64,000 nt of DNA from Pseudomonas costantinii (lineage in GTDB: Bacteria > Pseudomonadota > Gammaproteobacteria > Pseudomonadales > Pseudomonadaceae): the NCBI RefSeq assembly GCF_001870435.1, contig NZ_MDDR01000009.1:1-64000 (forward strand). Reading direction: 5' to 3'. The stretch's first letter is position 1. Every line of letters starts with the position of its first letter. The notes under the pieces were generated by a model. The model saw nothing but the letters and a program-made list of their open reading frames with translations. It searched no databases and was not told where the DNA came from. The translations under genes and the position numbers were made by a program. Positions 41,394 to 51,102 of this stretch are shown here, piece after piece.

Positions 41394-44351
41394 TTAGAAC
41401 TGCCAGTTCAAGCTCAGCCCCACGCCCTGGGTTTTCTCCCGTCCACCCAATTGGCCGGTGTAATCGAGGTTCACCCGTGTGGACGGGCTCAACGCCAGGC
41501 TGGCCTGCACACCGATCAACGCCGCATCACGCAGCAACGGCGCGCTACTCACGGCAAATGAAGGGCCGCCCGCGGCAAACGCCAAGTGCTCTTCGGACTC
41601 AACGGCGGTGAGGCTGTGTTGCCAACCCAGCGAACCAGACAGTTCCAGTTGCTGGTGATCGTTCAGAGGAAGGGTTTTGAGGGCACGCACACCCAGGGTG
41701 CTGAGCACGGCATCACGCCGATCACTGCCGCGTTCCAGGGCTGCGGCATCGCCTTTTTCGTGGAAAGACTCACTGTCCAGGTGCACATAGGCCAGGTTGG
41801 CGAACGGCTCCACAGCCAACGGTTGCAAGTGAATGCGGTACGCGGCTTCGGTGAACAACTGGGCAGTGCGCGCCTCCAGCTTGCCCTTCTGCTTGCCGCT
41901 GACTTCGCCGTATTGCAGGTCGCGCTTCACATCACCGCGATGCCAGCTGTAGGCACCGCCGACGCTTACCCGCCAGTCGCCCAATTCACGCCCGGCATAG
42001 GCGCCCAAGTGGTAACTGTCGATGGACGCCGATGAGTGAGTGCCGCTGCCCATGTTCAATGAGCTGTCGCTGTAGCCGGCGACCACACCCACACGCGTCT
42101 GCTCATCCAGCGCACCGTCGACCCCGGCCAACAGACCACCAATCGAGGTGGTGGAGCCCGCCGTTTCGCTGCCGCCGTCCGTCTTGCCCCAGGCCCCGAG
42201 CGTCTTGAGCCACAGGTTGCTTTCACCGGTCACCGGCACATGCCGCAGACGCTCGCCCACCGCGTCGCGCAGTTGCAGGCTGTCGTTGATCAGCATGGCG
42301 CCAATCGCCGGGTAAATTTCACCCGACAGCTGCTGCAAGCCTTGCTGGGCCGATGCCAGGGAGTCCGACAGCAGCACACTTTCATACACCGGGTTACCGG
42401 CGCCCAATTGCTCGGCGGCGACGGCGACAGCGCGCTGGTTACGGGTAGCGGCGACACTGGCGAAGGTCTTGTTGTTGCGCACCACATCCAGTTGAACGCC
42501 ATTGGCGGCATAGTCGAGTGTGCCGCCAATAAACAGGTAGTTGGGAAGCACCTGCCCAAACTGGCCCTGAATGCCGCCTGCCGCCTGGAGGATGTTGTAT
42601 TGGCGACCGATCAGGCTTTGGGCCTGGCTTTGGCTGAGCACGGTAGGGCTGTTCTCGAGCGCCAGGGTGACGGTGCCGCCACCCAATATAGCCTTGCCAC
42701 CCGCGACGATAAGGTCACTGCGGGTGGGCGTCAGTTCCACGGCATAGGTGGAACCTGCCCCCAACGTCACATCGCCGGCCACGTGTAAGGCACCCACTGA
42801 ATTCCCCGGCGCCACCGTGCCGCCGCTGTTCACCGACAACGCGCCGATACGCCCGGAACCGCCGAGGGTGCCGCTGGCGTTGACGGTGACCGCTGACGTC
42901 AGCGAACCGTTTACCGCCAGCAGGCCGCCATTGACCGTGGTTGCGCCGCGATAGGTGCTGTCGCCGCTGAGCAGCAGGCGGCCGTCGCCCGATTTGACCA
43001 GGCTGCCTTCGTACACCCGGTTTGCGCCAGCTTGATCGCGTGCACTGCCGACGGCGTAATCGGTCTTATCCTGCTGGCTGGCAGTGGCACTCACACCGTT
43101 TTGCCAACCCTTGTCGATCAGGGTTTGCTGCCAAGCGGCGTGCTCGATGCGGTCTTCCGACTGGCGCTGGAGCAACGCCTGGTCAGAGATCCCGTTGCTC
43201 CACACATCACCCTGCCCGGCCGCCAGGTTTACATTCATCGCGCCGAGCAATTGCCCCGGTCCGTGCATCGCCCGGCCCAGATCCGGCACGCCCCAGCCCA
43301 CGATGGTGTTGGGCGCCTGAGTGATCGAGCCGTCGAGTTGTGTGGCGGTGGTCAACAGCACCTGCAACGCCTGCTCATTGTTCATATAAGGATAGCGTTC
43401 CATCACCAGTGCCAACGCGCCGGTGGCATGCGGCGCCGACATCGAGGTGCCGGATTTCACGCCATAGCCGCCATCGGGAATGGTGCTGTTGATCAGCGCA
43501 CCCGGGGTTGAAATGCACCAGTACTTGGCGATGCCGCACTTGTTATATTTCTGGTTGTTGGCTTTATCCAGCCCCGACACCGCGAGCCAGTGGCCCTCCA
43601 GCTCCGGCTGGAAATACGGCAACGCCGAGCGCACGCTGGCATTCGCGTAACCGCTGTTACCGGCGCTGAACACATTGATGACACCGGCCTTGGCCACATC
43701 CGCCGCCGCGTCCAGCCAGGTGCCCTGGTTGTAATGCTGGGCGTAGGCCGCGTACAGGTCGCCAAGGGTCTGGTAGCTGACGTCCTTGGGCTGGCTGCCC
43801 CAACTGTTATTGATGGCGCGCACACCGGAATCCACCAACGCGCTGTACACCGCCTTGAAGTATTTCGGGTCGGGCGTCGGGCCAAACAGGAAGCTGTCGT
43901 TGGCGTTGGTGTTGCCCACGTAGATTTGCGCGTTGTACGCCACGCCGTGCATGCCCACGCCATCGCGTGCCGCGCCCATGGTGCCGGTGACGTGGGTGCC
44001 GTGGGAGTCGTTGTTGGGGTTAAGTGCGCCGGTGGTGCTGAACGGGCGGCCATCGACATAAGTGCCGGTGGCGGTGACGGGGTGGAAGCGCTCTTTGGAG
44101 GCTTGCGGGTGATTGGCATCGAACCCCGAGTCCAGTGCGCCGATTTTCACCCCGCTGCCGCTGATCCCGGCAGCGTAGGCCTCGTTGGCCTTCATGCGCT
44201 CCAGGCCCCAGTCGCTCTGGAACTCGGCGGAACGCCAACTCGCGGGATTACCCAACTGGCCGGTCTCAGTGTATTGCGCCTGAGCGGCCACGGAAAACAG
44301 CAGCAAGGAGCCTGCGGTAAAGGGTTTGAAGCGAGGTAAATCGGTGATCAT
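41394..44351 (-). CDS. prtA: Autotransporter subtilisin-like serine protease PrtA
   Basis: The product has 985 residues with a signal peptide ending near VAAQAQ. The catalytic residues are Asp in GALDSGFDANHP, His in DSHGTHVTGTMG and Ser in SGTSMSAPHATGA. A repeat GDSTYRGATTVNGGLLAVNG precedes the beta-barrel that ends GVGLSLNWQF. The barrel and repeat closely resemble those of PrtB, while the protease halves differ more. It follows aprF by 30 bp, with AAGGATGG before the ATG. Confidence 0.93.
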   Translation of the reverse strand: MITDLPRFKPFTAGSLLLFSVAAQAQYTETGQLGNPASWRSAEFQSDWGLERMKANEAYAAGISGSGVKIGALDSGFDANHPQASKERFHPVTATGTYVDGRPFSTTGALNPNNDSHGTHVTGTMGAARDGVGMHGVAYNAQIYVGNTNANDSFLFGPTPDPKYFKAVYSALVDSGVRAINNSWGSQPKDVSYQTLGDLYAAYAQHYNQGTWLDAAADVAKAGVINVFSAGNSGYANASVRSALPYFQPELEGHWLAVSGLDKANNQKYNKCGIAKYWCISTPGALINSTIPDGGYGVKSGTSMSAPHATGALALVMERYPYMNNEQALQVLLTTATQLDGSITQAPNTIVGWGVPDLGRAMHGPGQLLGAMNVNLAAGQGDVWSNGISDQALLQRQSEDRIEHAAWQQTLIDKGWQNGVSATASQQDKTDYAVGSARDQAGANRVYEGSLVKSGDGRLLLSGDSTYRGATTVNGGLLAVNGSLTSAVTVNASGTLGGSGRIGALSVNSGGTVAPGNSVGALHVAGDVTLGAGSTYAVELTPTRSDLIVAGGKAILGGGTVTLALENSPTVLSQSQAQSLIGRQYNILQAAGGIQGQFGQVLPNYLFIGGTLDYAANGVQLDVVRNNKTFASVAATRNQRAVAVAAEQLGAGNPVYESVLLSDSLASAQQGLQQLSGEIYPAIGAMLINDSLQLRDAVGERLRHVPVTGESNLWLKTLGAWGKTDGGSETAGSTTSIGGLLAGVDGALDEQTRVGVVAGYSDSSLNMGSGTHSSASIDSYHLGAYAGRELGDWRVSVGGAYSWHRGDVKRDLQYGEVSGKQKGKLEARTAQLFTEAAYRIHLQPLAVEPFANLAYVHLDSESFHEKGDAAALERGSDRRDAVLSTLGVRALKTLPLNDHQQLELSGSLGWQHSLTAVESEEHLAFAAGGPSFAVSSAPLLRDAALIGVQASLALSPSTRVNLDYTGQLGGREKTQGVGLSLNWQF

Positions 44352-44381
44352 CTAAACCATCCTTGTTGTTTTTATGGATGT

Positions 44382-45722
44382 TCATTTCACAGGTCCGAAG
44401 GCCTCATCTACCTTGGCCAAGTCGGTGTCGCGCAAGTTGCCCGCGTAGTAGTGCAATTTGGTCCAGGCCATCAAATAGTCGTAACGCGCCTGGGCCAGGT
44501 CGCGGCGAGTGCTGTACAGCTGCTGCTCGGCGTTAAGCGCGTCGAGGTTGACCCGCTCGCCGCCGAGGATGCTTTGCTTGGTCGACACCACCAGCGCTTC
44601 GGCGGAGGTCAGGGCCTTTTGATACGCGCGCAACTTGCTCACGCCCGACAGGCAGGCGCTGAACTGGCGGCGCAGCTCAATCAGGGTTTCGCGGGTCTTG
44701 CCTTCCAACTCGTACTCGGCCTGCTCCATGGCGCGGCTGGCCTGACGGGTGGATGCAGAGATGCCGCCACCGGCATACAGCGGCAAACTGACTTCGACGC
44801 CGATGGTGTTGGTGTCATAGCGCTGGTTGTAGGTGTTGCCGCTGTCGGACTCCTGCAGGCGTGAGCTGGCATACGCTGTGATCTTCGGCAGGTGCCCGGC
44901 GCGGTTGCGTTCCACTTCATAACGCGCCACTTCCACTGCCTGGCGCTGGGACGCAAGCGTGGGGTTATTGCTGACCGCCAACTCGTGCCAGGTGTCGTAG
45001 TTGGCAGGTGTCAGCGTGAAGGCCGCGAAGCTTTGGTTCAGCGGCGCCAGGTCGTTGATGTTGACGCTCTGCACGCCAATCAACGCGCCCAGCTCTCTTA
45101 ATGACGCGTCCTGCTCATCCAGCGCCTGGATCTCTTCGGCGGTGGCCAACTCGTAGCGCGATTCGGCCTCAAGGATGTCGGTGCGGGTGCCCTCGCCCTG
45201 TTGGAACAGGTGTTGGTTCTGCTGGAATTGCTGCTCGTAGGCTTTCTTCTTGGCGCGGGCGATGTCGATCTGATCCTGGGCAAACAGTGCCTGGGTGTAA
45301 TAGGTCAACACCCGCACCAACAAGGCCTGGCTTTTGTCGCGAAAGCTTTCATCGGCAAACAGTGACTGAGCCACGCCTTTGCGGTAGTTGGCATAGGCTT
45401 CGTAGTCGAACAAGGGTTGTTGCAGGCTGAACGTCGAGCCGTAGCTGTCGTAGTTGCGGTTGTCTTGATAATTGCCGCCACGCCCGTCGGGCAAGGTGGC
45501 CTTGGAGTTGTTACGGCCCTTGTTGTAGTTGTAGGACAGCTTGGGCAGCAGGCCGGCACGGCCGATGGTGCGGTTTTCCAGACCGGCGTCGCGCTCCTTG
45601 ATCGCACCGAGGAATACCGGGTCGTTACGCAGGGCTTGCTCATAGACATCGAACGGGCCCATGGCGGCTTGGGCGCTGGTGCAGCTCAACAGCAAGGCAA
45701 TGAACACAAGCTTCATGTTCAT
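44382..45722 (-). CDS. aprF: Type I secretion outer-membrane protein AprF (TolC family)
   Basis: The product has 446 residues with a signal peptide ending SAQAAMG. Long helical repeats of the outer membrane factor family are visible, for example RDPVFLGAIKERDAG-like text near the start and QSILGGERVNLDALNAEQQL in the second half. It forms the outer-membrane channel for AprX and LipA. Its start overlaps the aprE stop as ATGA. Confidence 0.93.
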   Translation of the reverse strand: MNMKLVFIALLLSCTSAQAAMGPFDVYEQALRNDPVFLGAIKERDAGLENRTIGRAGLLPKLSYNYNKGRNNSKATLPDGRGGNYQDNRNYDSYGSTFSLQQPLFDYEAYANYRKGVAQSLFADESFRDKSQALLVRVLTYYTQALFAQDQIDIARAKKKAYEQQFQQNQHLFQQGEGTRTDILEAESRYELATAEEIQALDEQDASLRELGALIGVQSVNINDLAPLNQSFAAFTLTPANYDTWHELAVSNNPTLASQRQAVEVARYEVERNRAGHLPKITAYASSRLQESDSGNTYNQRYDTNTIGVEVSLPLYAGGGISASTRQASRAMEQAEYELEGKTRETLIELRRQFSACLSGVSKLRAYQKALTSAEALVVSTKQSILGGERVNLDALNAEQQLYSTRRDLAQARYDYLMAWTKLHYYAGNLRDTDLAKVDEAFGPVK

Positions 45723-47032
45723 TCCTCGGTCAACGCGGAGCCGGCGCGATCGAGCAGCGGCTTGAACAGGTAATTGAGCAACGACCGCTCACCGGTGCGC
45801 ACGAACATCTCGGCAGGCATGCCCGGCTTGATCACCAGGCCATGGAGTTTCTCCAACGCGGCCTCACTGACCGTGGTGCGCAGCACGTAGTACGGCTGGC
45901 CGGTTTTCTCATCGAGCATCTGGTCGGCGGAAATCAGGCTGACCTCCCCCGGCACGCGTGGTGTACGGCTCTGGTTGAAGGCGGTGAACAGGATGTCGAC
46001 CGGCAAGTGAGTGCCGACTTTGTCCACCAAATGCACCGGCAAGTGCCCTTCCACTTCCAGGCGCGTGCCCTGGGGCACGATTTCCAACAGGGTTTCACCG
46101 GCACGCACCACGGCGCCTTCGGTGTGTACGCCGAGGTTGACCGCAATGCCATCGGCCGGGGCGTTGATTTCGCTGTGTTGAAGGTCAAACCCGGCGGAGG
46201 TGAGTTGCTGCTCCAGGGTCAGGCTGCGCAGTTGCGCGTCGGCCAGTTGGCTGCGCACCTCCTTTTGGTATTCCTCGCTGTGCTGCTGCAACTTGAGGCG
46301 TGACTCGAGGATGCCCTGCTCCACACGCCCACTTTCGCCGGTGTTTTGCGACAGGTCCTGCTGCACTTGGGATAACTGGCGCTGGTACTCCATCAGCCGG
46401 TTACGCGGGATGTAGCCATTGTCGGCCAAAGGTTGCAGGTTGCTCAGTTGGTCGCGCAGGGATTGGGCCTGGGCCGTCAGGTCGCTACGGGCGCGGCGCA
46501 TGCCACCCAATTGTGAGGTGGCGCCTTCGATATTCGCGCGAATCCCCGCTTGTTCACGGGCAAAGGCCTCGCGGCGGCTGCTGAACAGTTGGCGTTGACC
46601 CTCCAGCACCAACGCGAGGGCCTGATCCGGGTTGGCGCTCAGTTCGGCGGGAAAGCTGATGCTAGTGCGGTTGTCGCGTTCGCTTTGCCAACGCGCCACG
46701 CTGGCCCAGGCCATGCGGTACTGGGCTTGCAGCGACTGCACATCGGCCTGGTTCTGGGTCTGGTCGAGGCGAAACAATGGCTGACCTTGCTTCACCAGCT
46801 CGCCCTCCTTCACCAGAATGCGGCTGACCACGCCGGGGCTGAAGGTTTGTACCGCCTTGCGCTTGCCCGAGACCACCACCGTGCCTTGGACCGGAATGCC
46901 TTGGTCCAGCGGCGCCAAACTGGCCCAAAGAAAAAAACCGCCCGCGCCGACAACCGTCAGCAACCAGCCCATGCGCACAAAGAAACGTGCGTCGCGTTGT
47001 TCAAAACGTGGCTCAACAGTGAGGCTGCTCAT
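45719..47032 (-). CDS. aprE: Type I secretion membrane-fusion protein AprE
   Basis: The product has 437 residues. One N-terminal membrane helix (about 22-42) precedes a long coiled-coil region and the HlyD-type hairpin, with TVVVSGKRKAVQTFSPGVV and INAPADGIAVNLGVHT as lipoyl-like halves. It links AprD to AprF across the periplasm. It overlaps aprD as ATGA. Confidence 0.94.
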   Translation of the reverse strand: MSSLTVEPRFEQRDARFFVRMGWLLTVVGAGGFFLWASLAPLDQGIPVQGTVVVSGKRKAVQTFSPGVVSRILVKEGELVKQGQPLFRLDQTQNQADVQSLQAQYRMAWASVARWQSERDNRTSISFPAELSANPDQALALVLEGQRQLFSSRREAFAREQAGIRANIEGATSQLGGMRRARSDLTAQAQSLRDQLSNLQPLADNGYIPRNRLMEYQRQLSQVQQDLSQNTGESGRVEQGILESRLKLQQHSEEYQKEVRSQLADAQLRSLTLEQQLTSAGFDLQHSEINAPADGIAVNLGVHTEGAVVRAGETLLEIVPQGTRLEVEGHLPVHLVDKVGTHLPVDILFTAFNQSRTPRVPGEVSLISADQMLDEKTGQPYYVLRTTVSEAALEKLHGLVIKPGMPAEMFVRTGERSLLNYLFKPLLDRAGSALTEE

Positions 47033-48780
47033 GCGCCTGGATTCCTTCCGGCTGAATACTGACGGCTAAGGCTCACACCGGCCTTTTCCCGTGGTGCTTC
47101 TTGCTGCCCGGACAAGGCGCGCAGCACTTCCTGGCTGGGTCCGAACGCCTGCAGGTGCCCTTCGTTGAGCACCAGCAACTTGTCGGCTTGGGCCAATGCC
47201 GAGGAGCGATGAGTCACCAGCACCACGCTGCTGCCCTGGGCTTTCATCTGCACGATGGCGCTGGCCAACGCGGCTTCGCCGACGGTGTCGAGATTGGAGT
47301 TGGGTTCATCCAACACAATCAACCGAGGCCCGCCGTACAGGGCACGCGCCAAGGCCACGCGTTGTTTCTGACCACCGGACAGCCCGCCGCCGTTGTCGCC
47401 CAGCACGGTGTCGTAACCTTGGGGCAGGCGCAGGATCAGTTCATGCACGCCGGCTTGTTGCGCGGCCTGCACCACCAGCGCAGGGTCTGCATCGCGAAAG
47501 CGCGCAATGTTGTCGGCGATGCTGCCGCTGAACAGTTCGATGTCCTGGGGCAAGTAGCCGATATGCGGGCCGAGATCGTCACGGTCCCAACGATGGATAT
47601 CTGCGCCATCCAGGCGCACGGTGCCCGCCAGGGTCGGCCACACACCGACCAACACGCGGGCCAGGGTGGATTTGCCGGAACCCGAGGCGCCGAGCACGCC
47701 CAGTACTTCGCCCGCGCCCAGGTTGAAGCTGACTTGATGCAAGGTCGCCATACGCCGCCCCGGCGGGCCCGCGCTGACTTGCTCGAAACTTACCTGGCCC
47801 TTGGGCGCCGGCAAGGCCATCTGCTCGACTTCCGGTGGAAATTCGCGCAGCAGTTCGTCGAGACGCTGGTACGCCAACTTGGCCGAACTCCATTGCTTCC
47901 ACACCGCAATCAATTGGTCGATGGGGCTGAGCACCCGTCCCATGAGGATGGAGCCTGCGATCATCATCCCGGCGGTCATATCGCCTTTGATCACCAGCAA
48001 CGCGCCCAGGCCCAGTACCAGGGACTGCAAACACAGGCGCAAGGTTTTACTCAGCGAGGTAATCACCGAACCGGTGTCGCTGGCCTTGTTTTGCAGGCCC
48101 AGAAACTGCGAATGCACGGCAAACCAGCGTTTGCGCAACGCGCCCAGCATGCCCATGGCCTGGATCGTCTCGGCGTTGTGCAAATGGCTGGTGGCCAACT
48201 GGGTGGATTGCTGCGAGTAGCCACTGGCTTCACCCAATGGTTTTTTGGTGAGGTATTCGTTCAGGCATGCCAGGGCGATCAGCAGCACCGCACCCGCCGT
48301 GGCCAACACGCCGAGCCATACGTTGAACAGGAAAATCACAAACAAATAGATGGGAAACCACGGCGCATCGAAAAACGCGAACAGCGCCGGTCCCGTGATG
48401 AATTGGCGAATATGGGTCAGGTCGCCCAGGGATTGCCCGGCATGCCCCTGACCACGCTGCAGGTTGCGTTCAAAGGCGGCTTTGTACACGCGCAAGTTGA
48501 AACGCCGCTCCAACTGGCTGCCAATGCGGATCACGATAAAGCTGCGGACGACCTCCAGCGTGCCAATAAAGGCGAAGAAGCCGACGACCATCAGCGTCAA
48601 CATCACCAGGGTGGTTTCATTCTGGGAGGACAGCACACGGTCATACACTTGCAACATGTAAATCGACGGCACCAGCATCAGCAGGTTAATCAATGCGGTA
48701 AAGCAGCCAACGCTGATCAAAATACTCTTGTATTCACCCAGCGCCCTAAAAAGGGGCGCAACCGCATGGGACTTCGCCAT
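47029..48780 (-). CDS. aprD: Type I secretion ABC transporter AprD
   Basis: The product has 583 residues from the ATG at 48780. The membrane domain (about 20-300, with VPSIYMLQVYDRVLSSQNE) precedes the ATPase domain: Walker A GASGSGKST, signature LSGGQKQRVALARAL and Walker B LIVLDEPNSNLD. It energises export of proteins with C-terminal RTX signals. GGAAG lies upstream; the frame start at 48849 gives non-family residues. Confidence 0.94.
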   Translation of the reverse strand: MAKSHAVAPLFRALGEYKSILISVGCFTALINLLMLVPSIYMLQVYDRVLSSQNETTLVMLTLMVVGFFAFIGTLEVVRSFIVIRIGSQLERRFNLRVYKAAFERNLQRGQGHAGQSLGDLTHIRQFITGPALFAFFDAPWFPIYLFVIFLFNVWLGVLATAGAVLLIALACLNEYLTKKPLGEASGYSQQSTQLATSHLHNAETIQAMGMLGALRKRWFAVHSQFLGLQNKASDTGSVITSLSKTLRLCLQSLVLGLGALLVIKGDMTAGMMIAGSILMGRVLSPIDQLIAVWKQWSSAKLAYQRLDELLREFPPEVEQMALPAPKGQVSFEQVSAGPPGRRMATLHQVSFNLGAGEVLGVLGASGSGKSTLARVLVGVWPTLAGTVRLDGADIHRWDRDDLGPHIGYLPQDIELFSGSIADNIARFRDADPALVVQAAQQAGVHELILRLPQGYDTVLGDNGGGLSGGQKQRVALARALYGGPRLIVLDEPNSNLDTVGEAALASAIVQMKAQGSSVVLVTHRSSALAQADKLLVLNEGHLQAFGPSQEVLRALSGQQEAPREKAGVSLSRQYSAGRNPGA

Positions 48781-48884
48781 ATCGTCTGATCTTCCCTGAA
48801 GCGAATTACACGCAACAGTTGCCCGTATCCCTAAACAAGGGACGGCCAACTATTAAAATCGAGTTATATGCTTATAACAAACAA

Positions 48885-49253
48885 CTAAGGTGTTCGTTGT
48901 AATACAACTTCGGCGCCTGACGGTGTACGCCCTTTATATTCGCCTTCTTTCTGGCGATTCAAATGGGTTATCCCGGTGCCTTCGGCATTCATCAGCCAGA
49001 TACCGTCCGGCGTCGGCGACCAGGTCAGGGGTTTATCGCCCAGCCATTGCTCGACACACGCGACATCGCCGGCCAGGGCGTTCGCCTGTTCCAACAGGTC
49101 CAGTGCGCAGACTTGATCCTGTTGCTTCAACTCCCAATGGCCGGCCAATTGGGCGGTGGTGGGTAACACGAGACTACTCGCCATTACGTGGGCTCCTGCC
49201 GATACGAACAACACCTGTGAAGCACAGGCGATCAAATGAGAAAAACGCGGCAT
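48885..49253 (-). CDS. aprI: Alkaline protease inhibitor
   Basis: The product has 122 residues from the ATG at 49253, which GGAG precedes by six bases. A signal peptide (about 1-25) leads to the Inh beta-barrel: LAGHWELKQQDQVCALDL, DVACVEQWLGDKPLTWSPTP and GEYKGRTPSGAEVVLQR, with two cysteines for a disulfide. It sits in the periplasm and blocks serralysin that folds too early. It lies between aprX and aprD. Confidence 0.92.
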   Translation of the reverse strand: MPRFSHLIACASQVLFVSAGAHVMASSLVLPTTAQLAGHWELKQQDQVCALDLLEQANALAGDVACVEQWLGDKPLTWSPTPDGIWLMNAEGTGITHLNRQKEGEYKGRTPSGAEVVLQRTP

Positions 49254-49301
49254 CTCAAGCTCCATCATAGAGCGCGGCGCCGGAGCGCCGCGCGCTTTAC
49301 A

Positions 49302-50735
49302 TCACGCTACGATGTCGCTGACCGCTGCCTGGCCGACGGTGGTGACGAGGAAATCCGCCACGCCGTGCCCGGAGAAGTCGACTGCCAACGTACCCAGGTT
49401 GGTACCTGCCGCGTAGGTCAGAACAGCATCGCCGGCATGCCCGGTGAACGCATTGACGAAGGTCAGGCCTGCACCTTTGGTGATACCGGACAGGTCGATC
49501 TTGTCCGAACCCGAGGTGAAGTCAAAGATCTTGTCCGACGCACCCGGCTTGGAGTCCGAGCTGGCACCGTACACGAAGGTGTCGTTGCCGGCGCCGCCCC
49601 ACAGTTGGTCCGCACCGCCACCGCCGTAGATGATGTCGTTGCCGGCACCGCCCTTGATGATGTTGGCTGCGTTGTTACCAATGATCAGGTCGTTGCCCGA
49701 ACCGCCGAACGCGTTCTCGACGGTAACGCCCTTGGCGATGGACACGTTGCCCACCAAGCCGCCAACGTCGGAGAACGAGGCCTCATTGAGGTTGATCTTC
49801 TGGTTCTGGGTGAAGCCGGAGAAGTCCAGGGTGTCGTTGCCACCACCGTCCCATACCGAAAACACCAGCTTGTCGGCGTTGGATGTGGCGCTATAGAAAT
49901 CACGCCCGGTGTTGGAGTTGAAACCGTAGGTGGTGTCGCCAGCGCGGGTGTTGTAGTTGGCGCCGTAGAGCTTCTGGATCGCGGCAATGTCGTCGATCAG
50001 CGGGCCCGAAGAATAAGCTTCAACCCCGCCTTTGCTGAAGTTCTGGTTGGTGTTGCTCTCGCTCCAGTAACTCATGACGCTGTAGCCACGCGTGTCCTGT
50101 CCATAGGTCGCGTCGTTATAGGTCGGGTTGCCATTCCCGGCGTTGTAGTCGCCAGGGTGAGCCAGGCCCAGGGTGTGGCCGATTTCGTGGGTCAGGGTCT
50201 GCCGGCCATAGTTGTTCAGGTCCGGGGTCTTGTTCGGCGTGTAGCTGCTGTTGGTCAGGTACCACGACGTGCCGTCGTAGCCTGCGCCGGTGCCGGGCAG
50301 GTAAGCGAAGGCTGCCGCGCCGTCCTGGCCGCCGCTGTAGTTGCCGAAGGTCATGTGTGCGTCACCGCCGGTGGCCTTTTCGGTAAAGGTCACGTTGGCA
50401 ACATCCGACCAGGATTGCATGGCCAGTGCGGCCTGTGCTTTCTGCTGGGCGTTGAACTGGCTGAACCCGGAGATGCCATGTTTATTCATGGTGCTCGAGG
50501 ACGCCGAGGTCAGGAAGGTGTAAGTCAGATCAATCTTGCCGTTGCCATCAAAGTCCCGGTACGCAGCGCCGTCACGCAGCAGCTGGGTAGCTGCCTGGTC
50601 CACGGTGTAGGACGGTTTGCCATTGACCGTGAGGTTACCGCCACGGTCGTACAGATGGCTAAAGCTATCGATTTGCGAGTAAGCAGTGCTGGCTTGCGCG
50701 GCAGAAACAATAGCTTTGTCTTTTACTTTTGACAT
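49302..50735 (-). CDS. aprX: Serralysin-type alkaline metalloprotease AprX
   Basis: The product has 477 residues. Zinc motif [14 protein letters not shown] gives H183, E184, H187 and H193, with the Met-turn SVMSYW. RTX repeats ([35 protein letters not shown]) bind calcium, and the C-terminus ends SDIVA as a type I signal. It is the heat-stable milk-spoilage protease of this group. The start has an SD that matches the RsmA consensus (50742-50751), so Gac/Rsm control of translation is likely. Confidence 0.95.
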   Translation of the reverse strand: MSKVKDKAIVSAAQASTAYSQIDSFSHLYDRGGNLTVNGKPSYTVDQAATQLLRDGAAYRDFDGNGKIDLTYTFLTSASSSTMNKHGISGFSQFNAQQKAQAALAMQSWSDVANVTFTEKATGGDAHMTFGNYSGGQDGAAAFAYLPGTGAGYDGTSWYLTNSSYTPNKTPDLNNYGRQTLTHEIGHTLGLAHPGDYNAGNGNPTYNDATYGQDTRGYSVMSYWSESNTNQNFSKGGVEAYSSGPLIDDIAAIQKLYGANYNTRAGDTTYGFNSNTGRDFYSATSNADKLVFSVWDGGGNDTLDFSGFTQNQKINLNEASFSDVGGLVGNVSIAKGVTVENAFGGSGNDLIIGNNAANIIKGGAGNDIIYGGGGADQLWGGAGNDTFVYGASSDSKPGASDKIFDFTSGSDKIDLSGITKGAGLTFVNAFTGHAGDAVLTYAAGTNLGTLAVDFSGHGVADFLVTTVGQAAVSDIVA

Positions 50736-50741
50736 AAACGT

Positions 50742-50751
50742 ACTTCCTTGT
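50742..50751 (-). promoter_or_regulatory. Candidate RsmA/CsrA site over the aprX ribosome site
   Basis: Read on the aprX strand the sequence is ACAAGGAAGT, which agrees with the RsmA/CsrA consensus ACARGGAUGU at nine of ten positions and contains the Shine-Dalgarno GGA. Bound RsmA would block ribosome entry. Confidence 0.6.
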
Positions 50752-50790
50752 TTGCAAGTGCATCAGTCTTTGTTCGATAGGAACCTCGCG

Positions 50791-50814
50791 GGCGAGATAG
50801 TCCTATCACTCGCC
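50791..50814 (-). promoter_or_regulatory. Leader hairpin with GGA in the loop
   Basis: On the aprX strand GGCGAG-like arms (50791-50796/50809-50814) enclose GATAGGACTATC (50796-50807), which folds as GATA-GGAC-TATC with GGA in the loop. This is the preferred shape of an RsmA/CsrA site. It lies about 60 bases before the start codon. Confidence 0.5.
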
Positions 50815-50991
50815 TCTTTTGAAGGCGTATCGAAACTGACACAATCTGAAATCTTTCGTCTACACATATTTCCGCACTGAAAATGTGACGTAGATTCAAC
50901 TTAAAGAAGTCGCGCGCAGCATTTATTGGGGGTCTTTGCTTTTGTCCGACAAAAAACCGCCCCCTTATATTTAAATATTAAATAGCGGTAA

Positions 50992-51012
50992 CGCCGCTCA
51001 AGTTGAGCGGCG
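50992..51012. terminator. Inverted repeat after the DmpA-type gene
   Basis: CGCCGCTCAA (50992-51001) and TTGAGCGGCG (51003-51012) form a ten-base inverted repeat. No long U-run follows on either strand, so its role as terminator of the peptidase gene is uncertain. Confidence 0.45.
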
Positions 51013-51102
51013 CACTTAAAAATGGATCCAATATATTGTCACGGTGTCATTGGCAACATTAAAGAGCCACCACTTACATCATATAATTAGAGTTGCCCCC
51101 TA

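Larger units (their letters stand above)
50736..51102. promoter_or_regulatory. aprX promoter and leader region
   Basis: This 367-bp gap has no gene. It becomes AT-rich near 50960-50985 (TTATATTTAAATATTAAAT), suggesting a promoter or regulator site. Two RNA features lie in the leader, at 50742-50751 and 50791-50814. An inverted repeat at 50992-51012 is closer to the peptidase gene. Confidence 0.6.

Noticed and set aside
47101..48789. 562-codon plus-strand frame opposite aprD
   Set aside because: Shadow of the conserved ABC transporter gene.
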